33,870 bases of DNA from an uncultured Collinsella sp. (GCA_902493615.1 CABUQK010000005.1:1-33870), one strand, 5' to 3'. Shown: positions 1-9,699, counted from the first letter of the stretch. Numbers and translations are program-made. Notes: a model not told the origin generated them from the letters alone.

Positions 1-1
1 T

Positions 2-3000
2 CGCGGCGCCGCCCAAGTCGGAGAGCTGGAACTCGCGCCTGAAGCTGACCTTGCCGTCGGCGTCGTTCTTCGCGGTGCCGAGCACGTTGCCGGCGGCATC
101 CTTCAGCTCGAACGAGTACTCGCCGCCCTTCAGCTTGGTGTCGTGCGTGAAGCCGTCCGCGACCGCGACGACCTTGGTCGCCGTCAGCTCCGCGGAGCCG
201 GTTGCGTTGTAGGTGTTCCTGAAGGTGGGGGCATCCGTCTTGCCGTCGTCGTAGGTGACGCTCGCCTCCAGCTTGCCGACGTTGTCCACGACTGTCACCA
301 CGGCATGGTGCACCGTAGCGTCGTAGGTCACGTGGGACAGGTCGCCCTTCTGCTCCGCGATAGTGTATTTGTACTCGCCGGCCTTGGTGTAGTTGATGGC
401 CGGGAAGGTAACGGTGCCGTCCTCGCCGTTCTTAGCGGTCTGGATGGGTTGCTTGCCCTTCAGCTGCTCGGCCGTCAGATCACCCTCGTACAGGTCGAAG
501 GTGAACTCGCCGCCCTTGAGCGTGGCCTGCGTGTTGTCGGACTTCACGTACGATTTCTTCGCCGTGAGTGTAGCCAAGGTCTCGGCAGGCTGATACTTGT
601 TAGTGAAGGTCGGGGCATCATTCTTGTCGTCATAGGTGACAGTCGCCTTTGCCTTGTCACCGTCCGCCTTCACCGAGACGTGGACCTTCACCGCCGTGGA
701 ATCGTAGGTGATGGTCGAATCGCTGCCAGCGACCTCCTTGAGCGTGTAGTCGTACTCGCCTATGGTCAGACCGGTGAGGATGAGCTTAATCTTGCCGCCC
801 TTGTCGTTCTGGACAGTCTGGATGGGATCAACCGTAGTCGCGTCGCCTTGATATAGGCCGAAAGTGAACGCACCAGCCGTCAGGTCCTTGCCCTTGAGGG
901 TCTTCATGGCCTCGACGGTAACGTCCGTCGTCGGCTTCGAGTTGGTGAAGGTCGGCACGGCCTTCTCGCCGTCGTATGTGACGGTCGCCTTCAGCTCGCC
1001 CTTCTCGTCGGTGACCTTGACGTGGACCTTCACGTCCTTCGCGTCGTAGACGACGGTCGGGTCGTTGCCGGCAACCTCCTTGATGGCGTAGTCGTGATCG
1101 CCCGGCGTAGCGTAGTCGATGGCTGCAAAGGCGACCTTGCCGTCCTTGTCGTTTTGGACAGCCTGGAGCTCTTTGCCGTCGCTGTCGAGCAGCTGGAACG
1201 TGAAGTCGCCGCCCGCGAGCGCGCCGCCCGTAAAGCGCTTCGTCGCTTCGAGCGCAACCGAGGTCCCCTTCGGGTGGTACGTATTCGTGATCTTGGCGAT
1301 TTTGTCAGCGACCTCGATCGGATTGTTCTCATGGCTCATGCCGTCGTCGGTGTAGGTCTGCTCCATCTTGACTGCCGGCTGCGACAGCGTGCCGTCGCCG
1401 TTATCGCTCACCGTCACCGTGACGCGGTAGGAAGCGCTCGAATACCCGAACCCGGGCAGCCAGTCAGCGTCGTTTTGAGACGGCGTGGCCTCGGCAATGA
1501 GATAGGTGTAGGTGCCGGGCTTGGCGTACTCAATCTTACCGAAGTCGAACTTGTCCCCGTTCTCGACGGTCTTCACAACCTGCTTCATATCACTCACGGG
1601 CGCATCCCCGGCACCGTCAGGCATCGGCGTGCCCTTGTCCGCGCGCAGGTAAATCTTGAAGCTATCGCCATCTTTCCAGTTACGGCCCCGGAGCACCTTC
1701 TGCGCCCAGAACGCATTGGTGAGCGTCACCGGCAGCTTTACGCTGTAGGTGTTCGTGAATACCAGTTTGTTGGCGTCGGCCAGCGTGCCGTTGACGTTCT
1801 GCTTCGCAATCGTGCCTTCGATGCTGTCGCCCTCGCCGCCCAGGGCGTTGCCGCCCTGCTCGCGCTTGGTCAGCGTGAAGCCGGCCGGCATCTTGCCCGC
1901 GCGGGTCAGCTCCTGAACCGTATACTTGTCACCCTCGGCGAGACCGTACACGCGGATCGTCTGGCCGGCCGTGATGGTCTGCTCGCGTCCGTTCGTCAGG
2001 TCGAACATATCGCCGACCTGCTTCTCGCTTGCGGCCCCAGCGTTCTTGAACACTGCAGCCTTGTAGGTCTTCCCATCAGGCACGGTGAACTTGAAGGTGA
2101 ACTTTGCGTCCTTATTGCCCGTCAGGCCATTGGGCACGACAACCTTCTTCGTCACCTCAAGGCTCGCCTCGCGTTCGTTCGCCACGCGCACGCAGGTGGC
2201 GCCCGTGAACAGGGCGTTCAGGTTCATGTCGCCCAGATTGGCACGGGCACCTTTCGACGTGGTCCCCTTGGGCTGCTCGTCCTGCGTGATGCCCATACGT
2301 ATCCAGCCCGTCTCGGTCTCCAAGCGATAAGGTTTACCCTCCTCGGTGGGCCCATACTGGTAGACACGTCCGTTGGCGCCGTACTTGAGGCGCACCTCAT
2401 CCTCGCCGCCCTTGGCGTCATTGTTCCAGGAAAGGTTGCCGTTGCCGTCGAGCCTCCCGTCGGACGTCTGCCGCGCACCCTTGATCCACGTGAGCGTGTT
2501 GTCGATGTCGCCCTCTGCGCCAAACTGGCCCAGGCTCTTCATGAGCGAGCCCACGCCCACGAACGTCGAAACGCCGTCATCAACTGTACCAGCATCGGCG
2601 TGAACGCCGTAATCGTCCACAATCACCTTGATGAGCCTGTCATTAAGCAGGAAGCCATTGGGCGCCGAGACCTCCTTCAGGAAGTAGGTACCCTTCACGA
2701 GCGGCTCGCTACTGTCGCTCGTAGACGGGAATACGCCCGCCCCTTCGAGCTTGACCGGGTTGGCGACCGACCTCGTCGTCAGGGTGTCGTAGGGGGCCTG
2801 GTCGCCATCGAGCACGGCCTTGCCGTTCGCATCCGTAGTCACCTGGGTGGACTTGTAAAGGCCGAACTTCGCCCCGTCAACGGGCTTACCCTCGGTATCG
2901 GTCTTCTGCACGAACAGGCGATTCTGGATGTTCGTGACGAGCAGGCGCGTGGCGAACTGCCGCTTGAAGTTCGTGCCGTCTGTGATGTCGTCGCTGTACA

Positions 3001-3973
3001 CGTGGACGGTGTTCTCGGGCGTCGCGTCGCCGATCGAGCTCGCCGCTGTGTGGTAGATGGCCACCGTGTACTCGGCATCCTTGCGGGCATCACCGCTCAG
3101 CAGGTAGTAGTACTTGGAGATGTCACCGGGCAGATTTTGAATCTCTACCTGGTACTGGCCGCTTGTGTTGAGCGTGAAGGCGTGCAGGTCCTTCTTCGCC
3201 GCCTCGATAGCACCGGTCATGCCCGGCTCCTTGGCGAGGGTGTATCCCGCTCCCGTCGATGGGTCGCCCGACACGGCGTACCAATTGCTCGGATCTTTGA
3301 TACCTGTGCCTGCGCTTTTGTCGCGCTTGAGCACCACAGCGAACAGTATGCCGGAGTCCAGATTGACGGTCTTGTCGGACTTCGTCAGGTCATTATTTGC
3401 CTTGTACACGGTCGACGGCGCGGTGATGGTCTCCTTCGCGGCGGCGAACGCACCGGTCTTCCACACGACGCTGCCCGCGTCCATACCGCCGCGGTTGATG
3501 ATGACGCCGCCCGCGCCGTTCTCAGCGCTCGCGGGCACGTACTCGAGCTGCATGCTACCACCCGTCGCCGCGAGACTCGAGCGGTATCCCTCGGGTACGC
3601 GCGTCTCCTTCAGGAGGTAGTACTTGTTGTTGTCGTGATCCTTGTTGTAGAGATCGTCGAAGTTGATGACGCCGTTGTCCACGTCGTTCGTGAGCGTTAG
3701 GTGGCCGGCCTCGTCCGTGGTACCGGAGCCGAGAAGCGCGTTCTCGTTATTGGTCGTATCTGTAAATTTCCCGTCTGTTTTGTACAGCGCGAACTCGGCA
3801 CCCTGTACGAACTTGCCGTCCTGGTCGAACTTGATGATGTCGGACTCGGGCACCGTCACGAGGTTGAACTTGAGCTCCATGTTGGAGTCGGTGGCGCCGC
3901 GCTCCAGGTAGAAGAACTTGAGGGTGTGGTTGGTGCCGTCTTTGAAGGTGTTGCCGTCGAAGCCCGAAGTGCC
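2..3973 (-). CDS. Pilin-like surface adhesin, downstream fragment (SpaA/Cna_B and FctA-type isopeptide repeats), C-terminus outside window
   Basis: An open frame of about 1,324 codons continues the protein that starts at 5019 but in the next frame, and it runs off the left edge, so any LPXTG sorting signal is not visible. Near its start is a SpaA/Cna_B-like stretch (FDQDGKFVQGAEFALYK), and a second lies around 2640-2930 (QKTDTEGKPVDGAKFGLYK, later GTYFLKEVSAPNGFLLN). From about 1745 down to the edge there are at least four full or partial repeats of roughly 110-155 residues. Each has an early xATK-type lysine, a GxFTFxL core, an E in a Y-x-I-x-E strand and a closing TFTN; junctions are near 1740, 1270, 940, 595 and 210. 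This is the layout of FctA/Spy0128-type pilin domains that form Lys-Asn isopeptide bonds. The protein is inferred to be a wall-anchored adhesive stalk. Long plus-strand open frames here are shadows of its codon bias. Confidence 0.85.
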
Positions 3974-5019
3974 TGGTACTTGCTCAGCAGCGTGCCGTCG
4001 CTTTTGTCGTTCACCTTAATGTCGCCCGTATTAAAGTTGATACTCAGACTCGCACGGCTGTGAATACCGCCGATATCACCCACGAGGACATCATCGATGA
4101 ACACCCAGACGTCATCATCGCCGGCGAACTCGAAGGTCATGTCCTTCTTATCGTTCGTCAGGCCGCCGTTGGGCTGCACGAATCGCGTGGACATTGAGAG
4201 GCCGAAGTGGTGGTTGACGTGGTTACCGGCGTTGTCTGCCGGGATGCCATTTTGGACGAGCCGGCCGCTTTCCTCCTTGAACACCTTGTCTGCCGCATCG
4301 AACGGGAAGAACTGACCCCGATGGGACGAATCGCCCACTTTGTCAATGCCCCAGGTGTCATAGACGTCGAAGGCATTCTTGTCAGCGTTGTAGGCTGCGT
4401 AGTTTTCGGAGCTGTCATAGACGTAGTAGCCGTCCTGAACCTTGAGGAGGCCCGTCACGCCAAAATGGGACGTCTTGCCGGTCTGGGCAGAGGAATCGAA
4501 CAGATAGCGGAGGGAGTCGCCGCCATAGGTACCGGAAAGCTGCGGGTAGCCGTCTGAAAGCGTGTTGCTGACAATGCCGGGCTGCGGGTTCGTGTTGCCC
4601 GTCCAATGGTTGAGCGGTGCATCACCCTGGCCATCGTTAAACTGGAACCGGTGGCTTGCGTTGATGCCGCCGTTGCCGGAAACCGACAGATGGTTATCCG
4701 GATTCACCCAGTAATCAAACAGGTTAATTGTTGTCCCCGAAGGCGAAGTCGTCGGAACCGTGTGGTTCGGAAACGGAACCGTGTGGTCCGAAACCGCCGC
4801 CTCCGCGCGGGTCGGCAGGAAGAAACTCGCCGTCAGCACGACGGCGAGGGCCAGAACAATCACATATGGCGAGACCGGGCGCAGCCCGCGACGACGGTCA
4901 TAAGACATGACGGACCACCGCTCGCGCGGCCGATGTCCACCAGGAAGTTCCCTGCTGGGACACCCCCCCCCGATAACATTATTCACGAGTAGAGACGTCG
5001 TCTCTCTGAGCTCCTGCAT
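3856..5019 (-). CDS. Fibro-slime domain adhesin, N-terminal fragment with signal peptide (frame breaks near 3974)
   Basis: The ATG at 5019 has an excellent RBS (GGGGAGG, five bases before the start) and gives a leader of 37 residues before the internal Met at 4908. After that comes a basic stretch (MSYDRRRGLRP), a hydrophobic core (VIVLALAVVL) and an AxA-like cleavage site (TRAEA). The mature part is a fibro-slime/PA14-like domain with the diagnostic GDDDVWVFIDDVLVGDIGG and a following IHSRASLSINF. The reading frame leaves the homologous protein near 3974 and ends at 3856 after a low-complexity Thr/Ser/Pro tail that is out-of-frame translation. The leader between 5019 and 4908 contains the G9 tract. 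Start at 4908 is the alternative; it has no convincing RBS. With the downstream fragment this is one gene of more than 1,670 codons. AT-rich DNA at about 5121-5175 is the likely promoter region. Confidence 0.8.
   Translation of the reverse strand: MQELRETTSLLVNNVIGGGCPSRELPGGHRPRERWSVMSYDRRRGLRPVSPYVIVLALAVVLTASFFLPTRAEAAVSDHTVPFPNHTVPTTSPSGTTINLFDYWVNPDNHLSVSGNGGINASHRFQFNDGQGDAPLNHWTGNTNPQPGIVSNTLSDGYPQLSGTYGGDSLRYLFDSSAQTGKTSHFGVTGLLKVQDGYYVYDSSENYAAYNADKNAFDVYDTWGIDKVGDSSHRGQFFPFDAADKVFKEESGRLVQNGIPADNAGNHVNHHFGLSMSTRFVQPNGGLTNDKKDMTFEFAGDDDVWVFIDDVLVGDIGGIHSRASLSINFNTGDIKVNDKSDGTLLSKYQALRASTATPSKTAPTTPSSSSTWSAAPPTPTWSSSSTS
4963..4971. repeat. G9/C9 homopolymer tract inside the adhesin leader
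   Basis: Nine C on the plus strand, nine G in the coding strand, encoding Gly-Gly-Gly at codons 17-19 counted from the ATG at 5019. With nine G the RBS-backed start is in frame with the signal peptide. With ten G the frame stops at a TGA overlapping the 4908 ATG; with eight G it stops at a TGA shortly after it. The length therefore decides whether the strong start reads into the adhesin. Confidence 0.9.
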
Positions 5020-5056
5020 AATTTCCTCCCCAGCCACACGGTGACCTGCCTGGGCA

Positions 5057-5064
5057 CCCCCCCC
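5057..5064. repeat. G8/C8 homopolymer tract upstream of the adhesin RBS
   Basis: Eight G on the adhesin strand, 38-45 bases upstream of the ATG at 5019. It is followed by TGCCCAGGCAGG, closely resembling TGTCCCAGCAGG after the G9 tract, so the two tracts look like copies of one motif. It lies in the untranslated leader if translation starts at 5019. Confidence 0.85.
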
Positions 5065-5208
5065 GGAGGGCCGAGGCAGTCTGACACATGCCCGCAGTCG
5101 TTCAAGAAATACCAACCCCAGCATATGCTTCTGAAGATATTTTAGTCTTTTTATATAACAGTTTTTATCTCATTACCGATGAAACCGGTTGCCAGTTGCC
5201 GGCTCAAT

Positions 5209-5223
5209 CCCTTTGTCGCATTC
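5209..5223. repeat. Half copy of the GACAAAGGG palindrome
   Basis: CCCTTTGTCGCATTC is identical to the right arm of the palindrome at 23209-23239 plus its flanking bases, and differs at one base from the right arm at 11893-11907. It ends on the first base of the peptidase stop codon. No left arm is present here. The rest of 5020-5222 holds the adhesin leader and an AT-rich stretch. Confidence 0.7.
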
Positions 5224-6638
5224 TAGAGCGTGTGGAGCAGGGCGATGAGGAAGCGGATGCCTTGGAGGTAGGCGCGACGGGTGATGCGCTCGTTGGTGCC
5301 GTGGACGCCGCGGTCGCATTCGTCATCGTCGACCACAAAGGCGGAGAAGCGGATGCACTCGTGGCAAATGCGCTGGTAGTTGGCAGCGTCGGTCGCGCCG
5401 ATCACGGTCGAGGGGACAATCGCCAACGGCTCGAATGATCCGTTTTCCTCCGTCCCCTTTGGATCACGGAAATAGCGGGCGGCGATGGCGCGAACGGCCT
5501 CGAGTCCCGGTCCACCAACGCGCGGGGACGGCGAAGGCTCGGAGCTGCCGGGGCCAAGTTCGACCTCCACACGTCCGGCAAGGCCCGCCGCGGCAACCGC
5601 CTCGCGGCAGCGCGCCACAACGTCGGCCACGCTCGTGCCCTCGAGCATGCGGAAGTTAATGTTGGCCCACATATCCTGCGGCATTACGTTGGCGCCGGTG
5701 CTGCCACCCTCGATCTGCGTGGGCGCGCAGGTGGTCGTCACCAGCGGATAGAGCTTCTTGCTGGCGAGGCACTCGCGCACGATGGTGTCCTTGTTGGAGG
5801 CAATCTCGTCGGCCGTGTAAAGCCCCAGCTCGACGAGCTGTGCGGCAAGCAGGTCCGTGACGCGCGTCGGCCACTCGATATCGCAGATTGCGGTGATGGC
5901 ACGGCTCAGCACCTCGAGCGATGTGCCGCCGTAGGGGTTGGACGAATGCCCGCCCTCACTCTTCGTCTTGAGCACAATATCGGCGTAGCCCTTCTCGGCA
6001 AGGTCGGCATGCATAAGCCAGCCCTCGCCCGCGCCGTACTCGGCAGCTGGAACGATGCGGTAGTCACCCTCGTCGATCAGGTACTCAAGCTCAATGCCGC
6101 GCTCCTCGAGCGCGCGGCCGATGGCGCCTGCGCCGTACTGCGTAGTCTCCTCGTCCTGGCCAAAGGCCAGGAGCAGCGTGCGCTCGTGCTGCCAACCGTG
6201 CGCCAGCGCATACTCAACCGCCTCGAGAATGCCTGCGACCTGGTCTTTCATATCGATGGCGCCGCGACCCCAAATGTAGGTGTCGTCTACATGCCCGCTA
6301 AAGGGGGCGTACGTCCAGTCGTCCTCGGTACCCGGCACCACGGGGACCACGTCCATGTGACCCATGAGCACAACGGGCTTGAGTGCGGGGTCGGAGCCGG
6401 AAAGCGTCACCAGCAACGAATGATCGATGAGCTCGACCTTACCCGCTGTAAATACGTGCGGTCAGGCCTGCTGCATATACGCGCGCAGGTCGTCGAACGG
6501 CTGCCAGTTCACCGCCTCGGCATCCATACTCGAAATGGTCGGAAACGACAGCACACGGCCCAGGCGCTCGCACGCACCAGCCTCGTCCAAATCGGCAAAA
6601 TCATCCTCATGCGCAAAGAAGCGCCAAACCTCGGCCAT
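5223..6638 (-). pseudogene. M20-family metallopeptidase/deacylase interrupted by an in-frame TGA at codon 59
   Basis: A zinc-dependent M20 hydrolase of the carboxypeptidase-S/dipeptidase type, expected to cleave peptides or N-acyl amino acids. Start ATG at 6638 is preceded by GAAAGGA. Family residues are all present, numbered from 6638: H94 and D96 in MGHMDVV, D129 in GRGAIDMKD, E163/E164 in GQDEET, D189 in LIDEGD and H446 in VHGTNERI. The total of about 471 codons is normal for the family. Codon 59 (6464-6462) is TGA, in the same frame as the sequence on both sides, between MQQA and PHVFTAGK. The active-site part after the stop begins with an ATG at 6416 that lacks the N-terminal 74 residues. 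It follows the ABC ATPase by 72 bases and probably processes the imported substrate. A nonsense mutation is the simplest reading; readthrough or sequence error are alternatives. Confidence 0.75.
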
Positions 6639-6710
6639 GACATCCTTTCGATTGTGATGACGAGGGCCGCCCCACCGGAGCGGCCCTGCCACATAAGCGT
6701 TTGCGGTCGG

Positions 6711-7496
6711 TTATTTGTCCTCGAGATAACGCGAGAGGAACTCGCGGGTGCGCTGGTGCTTGGGGTTGCCGAAGAGCTCGGCCGGCGCGGCGTCCTCGAG
6801 GACCACGCCCTTATCCATAAAGACCACGCGGTCGGACACCGTACGGGCAAAGGCCATCTCATGCGTGACGACGACCATGGTCATGCCGTCGGCCGCGAGC
6901 TTGCGCATGACCTCGAGCACCTCGCCCACGATCTCGGGGTCGAGTGCGGAGGTCGGCTCGTCGAACAGCATGATCTGCGGATTCATGCATAGGGCGCGCG
7001 CGATGGCCACGCGCTGCTTTTGGCCACCGGACAGGCGACCCACAGCGGCGTGCGCGAACTTTTCGAGCCCCACACTCGTCAGATGCTCCATCGCGACCTT
7101 TTCAGCCTCGGCCTTGCTCATCTTTTTGAGCGTGACGGGCGCGAGCGTGCAGTTGTCGAGCACGTCCATGTTGTTGAACAGGTTAAAGCCCTGGAACACC
7201 ATGCCGATGTCCTCGCGGAGTTTATTGATATTGCAGCGCTCGGCCGTAAGGTCCTGGCCGTGGAACCAGATGTGGCCCGCGTCCGGGGTCTCGAGCAGGT
7301 TGAGACAGCGCAGGAAGGTCGACTTGCCCGAGCCCGAAGCGCCGATAATGGTGACGACCTCGCCGGGGTTAACGGACAGGTCGATGCCCTTGAGCACCTC
7401 GAGCGAGCCGAAGCTCTTGCGCAGGCCCTCGACGCGGATGAGCGGCTCTTTAGTTTGTGCGGCGGCCGCAACGCCGGTAGTGGCGGTATCTGCCAT
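6711..7496 (-). CDS. Polar amino-acid ABC transporter ATP-binding protein (GlnQ/HisP type)
   Basis: This is the cytoplasmic ATPase that powers the importer encoded just upstream. Walker A is GASGSGKST, the Q-loop is FQGFNLF, the signature is LSGGQKQR and Walker B is IMLFDEPTSALD, followed by a switch histidine in VVVTHEM. The order and the wording of these motifs are typical of the polar amino-acid uptake subfamily. ATG at 7496 is chosen because GAGGAG precedes it; an in-frame ATG 25 codons earlier lies inside the permease gene. The product is 261 residues. It starts 22 bases after the permease stop, so it belongs to one operon with the permease and the binding protein. The exact substrate cannot be told from sequence. 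Confidence 0.92.
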   Translation of the reverse strand: MADTATTGVAAAAQTKEPLIRVEGLRKSFGSLEVLKGIDLSVNPGEVVTIIGASGSGKSTFLRCLNLLETPDAGHIWFHGQDLTAERCNINKLREDIGMVFQGFNLFNNMDVLDNCTLAPVTLKKMSKAEAEKVAMEHLTSVGLEKFAHAAVGRLSGGQKQRVAIARALCMNPQIMLFDEPTSALDPEIVGEVLEVMRKLAADGMTMVVVTHEMAFARTVSDRVVFMDKGVVLEDAAPAELFGNPKHQRTREFLSRYLEDK

Positions 7497-7518
7497 GATG
7501 ATTCTCCTCGTCTTGAGC

Positions 7519-8667
7519 CTAGTTGGAGCTGGGCAGCGTTGCCGGGGCCTCGGCGCCGAGTTTTTTGCCAAAGGCTTCGAGCAGGCGGCTCGCCACGAGC
7601 GTCAGGATCAGGTAGACCACGAGCGCCACGCAGTAGACCTCCATCTGGCGGTAGTACACGCCGGCGACGGTGGTGGTGGCGTACATGAGGTCGAACACGC
7701 CGATGACCGAAAGCACCGACGAGTCCTTGATGTTGATGATGAGCTCGTTGGTGAGCGCCGGAATCGCGTTTTTAATGCCCTGGGGGAACACGACCTTGCG
7801 CATGGCCTGCCACTGCGACAGACCCAGCGAGCGCGCCTCCTCGGCCTGGCCGGGATCGATGGACTCGATACCGCCGCGCAGGACCTCCATCATGTAGGCG
7901 GTGGAGTTGAGCGAGATGGTGACGAGACCGGCGGTGAAGGTACTCCAAATCTGGTTGGCCTGGGCGGTCTCGAAGCCCATGCCGCGCAAAACGGTGAAGC
8001 CCGCGTAATAGATGAGCAGGCCCTGGACCATCATGGGCGTGCCGCGCACGATGGTGGAGTAGACAGTCGCAAAGCCGCGGCCGATGCTCTTAAAGAAGCG
8101 CACCAGGTCGTTGTCCACGCGATCGAAGGTCTGAATACGCAGGAACACAAAGAGCAGCGCCAGGAAAAAGGCGATGACGGTACCGAAGGTCGCAAGTGCG
8201 ATGGTGATCTCGATGCCGCGGATAAAGAAGTCGCCGCTCTTGTAGGTCATGTAGACCAGGCTCGACAAAAAGTCGCTGGGGTTGGAGTCCGAGACAATGC
8301 TCACCTGCACCAGGTCGATAAATGACATGACGCAGCGGTCCACGAAAAAGATCGCCGCGATGGCGACCACGACGTAGCTGCCTAAGCGTGCGCCACGACG
8401 GAAACGCTCGGATGCGAACGGCGACGCCTCGCGATAGTCGTTCCAGTGCATGAGCTTGGTGACCAGCGCCGCCGCCGACACGACGAGCCAGGCCCAAAGA
8501 ATTGCCCAAAGGCAATCCTGGAAGATACCGGTGGGGGCTAAGAAGCTCAGCGGTGTGGGATTGCGTTGGCTAAACGCCAGGCCGAGCGCCGCGACAACGC
8601 TCGTGCCCAGGTACACATAACGGTGGTCGGCCTTGATAAAGGAGGCCAGACGATTGATGGTTTTCAT
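7519..8667 (-). CDS. Polar amino-acid ABC transporter permease with extended N-terminal membrane region
   Basis: An inner-membrane permease of the HisM/GlnP family. The C-terminal half (from about residue 160) carries the family's transmembrane core and an EAA loop, EEARSLGLSQWQAMRKVVFPQ, which docks with the ATPase. The first 150 residues add about three further hydrophobic segments, so at 382 residues it is well above the usual 220-250. Extended versions are known in this family. Start ATG at 8667 follows GGGAGG, and the gene begins nine bases after the binding-protein stop. Only one permease gene is present, so a homodimeric channel is inferred. Confidence 0.9.
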   Translation of the reverse strand: MKTINRLASFIKADHRYVYLGTSVVAALGLAFSQRNPTPLSFLAPTGIFQDCLWAILWAWLVVSAAALVTKLMHWNDYREASPFASERFRRGARLGSYVVVAIAAIFFVDRCVMSFIDLVQVSIVSDSNPSDFLSSLVYMTYKSGDFFIRGIEITIALATFGTVIAFFLALLFVFLRIQTFDRVDNDLVRFFKSIGRGFATVYSTIVRGTPMMVQGLLIYYAGFTVLRGMGFETAQANQIWSTFTAGLVTISLNSTAYMMEVLRGGIESIDPGQAEEARSLGLSQWQAMRKVVFPQGIKNAIPALTNELIINIKDSSVLSVIGVFDLMYATTTVAGVYYRQMEVYCVALVVYLILTLVASRLLEAFGKKLGAEAPATLPSSN

Positions 8668-8676
8668 GCTGCCTCC

Positions 8677-9603
8677 CTATGCCGGCTGACGATCGAGGCA
8701 CGCGTCCCACATTTGGTCGCGTTCCTCTTGGCTAATGCCCTTGAGTGTCTTGTCGATGAGTTTAAGCAGCTTGTCCGAGCCCTTGCGGCAGCCGACGTTT
8801 GCCGCGACCTCCTGCTTAAAGCCCTCGCCCTCGGCAAAATGGATGGGGACGATACCGGGATTTTGGGCCATATAGCCCTTCTCGTTCTCGGTGTTGTAGG
8901 TCACGGCATCGCACGTGCCCTGCAGCAGGTTCGAGAACACCGTGGGAACCGAATCGACCGGGTTCTTGTGCACAACGCCCGGGATCTCGTCGATGACGGT
9001 GTCGAGCATGGTGTCCTTTTGGCCGAGTACCGTGGCACCGCTAAAGTCGCTAAGCTTGGTGGCGTTTTGGTAGGGGGAACCCTCTTTTACGAACAGGCCA
9101 AAGTAGCCAATGAAGTACGGGTCGGAAAAGCCGACCGACTCCTCGCGCTCGGGCGTGGCGCTCATGCCGGCGATGATGAGGTCGATCTGGCCGTTGTTGA
9201 GCGAATCGATAAGGCCCGAAAAGCTCTGCTTGACGGCAACGGGCTCGCCACCGAGGGCCTTGCAGACGATCTTGGCGATCTGCACGTCGTAGCCATCGGC
9301 ATAGGCGCCCTGCACGTTGTCGATGGGGATGGTGAACTCACTGGCTTCGGAAACCTGCCAGTTGTACGGGGCGTAGGCCGCCTCCATGCCAATGCGGATC
9401 TTATCCTTGCCGATCACGGAATCGGACAGGTCGTCGCGACCGCCGCCCGTCGTGGGCTGAACCACCTTGAGCGTGGACGGGCGCTGACAGCCGGCAAGCG
9501 CGCCGGCGACGACGGAAGCGCTCGCAGCGAGAGCGCTACCCAAAAAGATGCGACGGCTGCATATCGGCTGGCCCTGCATGCCGCGCTGTTGCCGAGGTTG
9601 CAT
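8677..9603 (-). CDS. Amino-acid ABC transporter substrate-binding lipoprotein
   Basis: An extracellular solute-binding protein of family 3. The N-terminus has SRRIFLG (a twin-arginine-like motif at residues 17-18), a hydrophobic segment and a lipobox ending AGALAGC, with the lipidated cysteine at 39. The mature domain shows the family phrase RIGMEAAYAPYNW, then GYDVQIAKIVCKALG and IDLIIAGMSATPEREE, as in polar amino-acid binding proteins. Start ATG at 9603 follows GGGAAGG. It is first in a four-gene run (binding protein, permease, ATPase, M20 peptidase). Export by Tat or Sec cannot be settled here. Ligand unknown. Confidence 0.92.
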   Translation of the reverse strand: MQPRQQRGMQGQPICSRRIFLGSALAASASVVAGALAGCQRPSTLKVVQPTTGGGRDDLSDSVIGKDKIRIGMEAAYAPYNWQVSEASEFTIPIDNVQGAYADGYDVQIAKIVCKALGGEPVAVKQSFSGLIDSLNNGQIDLIIAGMSATPEREESVGFSDPYFIGYFGLFVKEGSPYQNATKLSDFSGATVLGQKDTMLDTVIDEIPGVVHKNPVDSVPTVFSNLLQGTCDAVTYNTENEKGYMAQNPGIVPIHFAEGEGFKQEVAANVGCRKGSDKLLKLIDKTLKGISQEERDQMWDACLDRQPA

Positions 9604-9699
9604 CTGGTGCCTTCCCTATTTTGCGTTACTGACAATAAGACAGGATATACGCCCGCGACCAGCAGCGCGTCATGTGCGCGAAAAATTAATAGACACACA

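Noticed and set aside
1022..3700. Very long plus-strand open frame (892 codons) and another at 143-856
   Set aside because: Both are antisense shadows of the adhesin: the minus strand reads as continuous pilin-type domains in one frame, while the plus-strand products look like Arg/Val/His-rich nonsense with no domain.
5185..5205. Inverted repeat around CCGGTTGCCAGTTGCCGG
   Set aside because: It is a direct repeat of GTTGCC with short CCGG ends, not a stable hairpin.
6440..6470. Selenocysteine codon in the M20 peptidase
   Set aside because: The position is not a catalytic or metal site in M20 enzymes and the hairpin after the TGA is only about five base pairs; kept only as a check in the findings.
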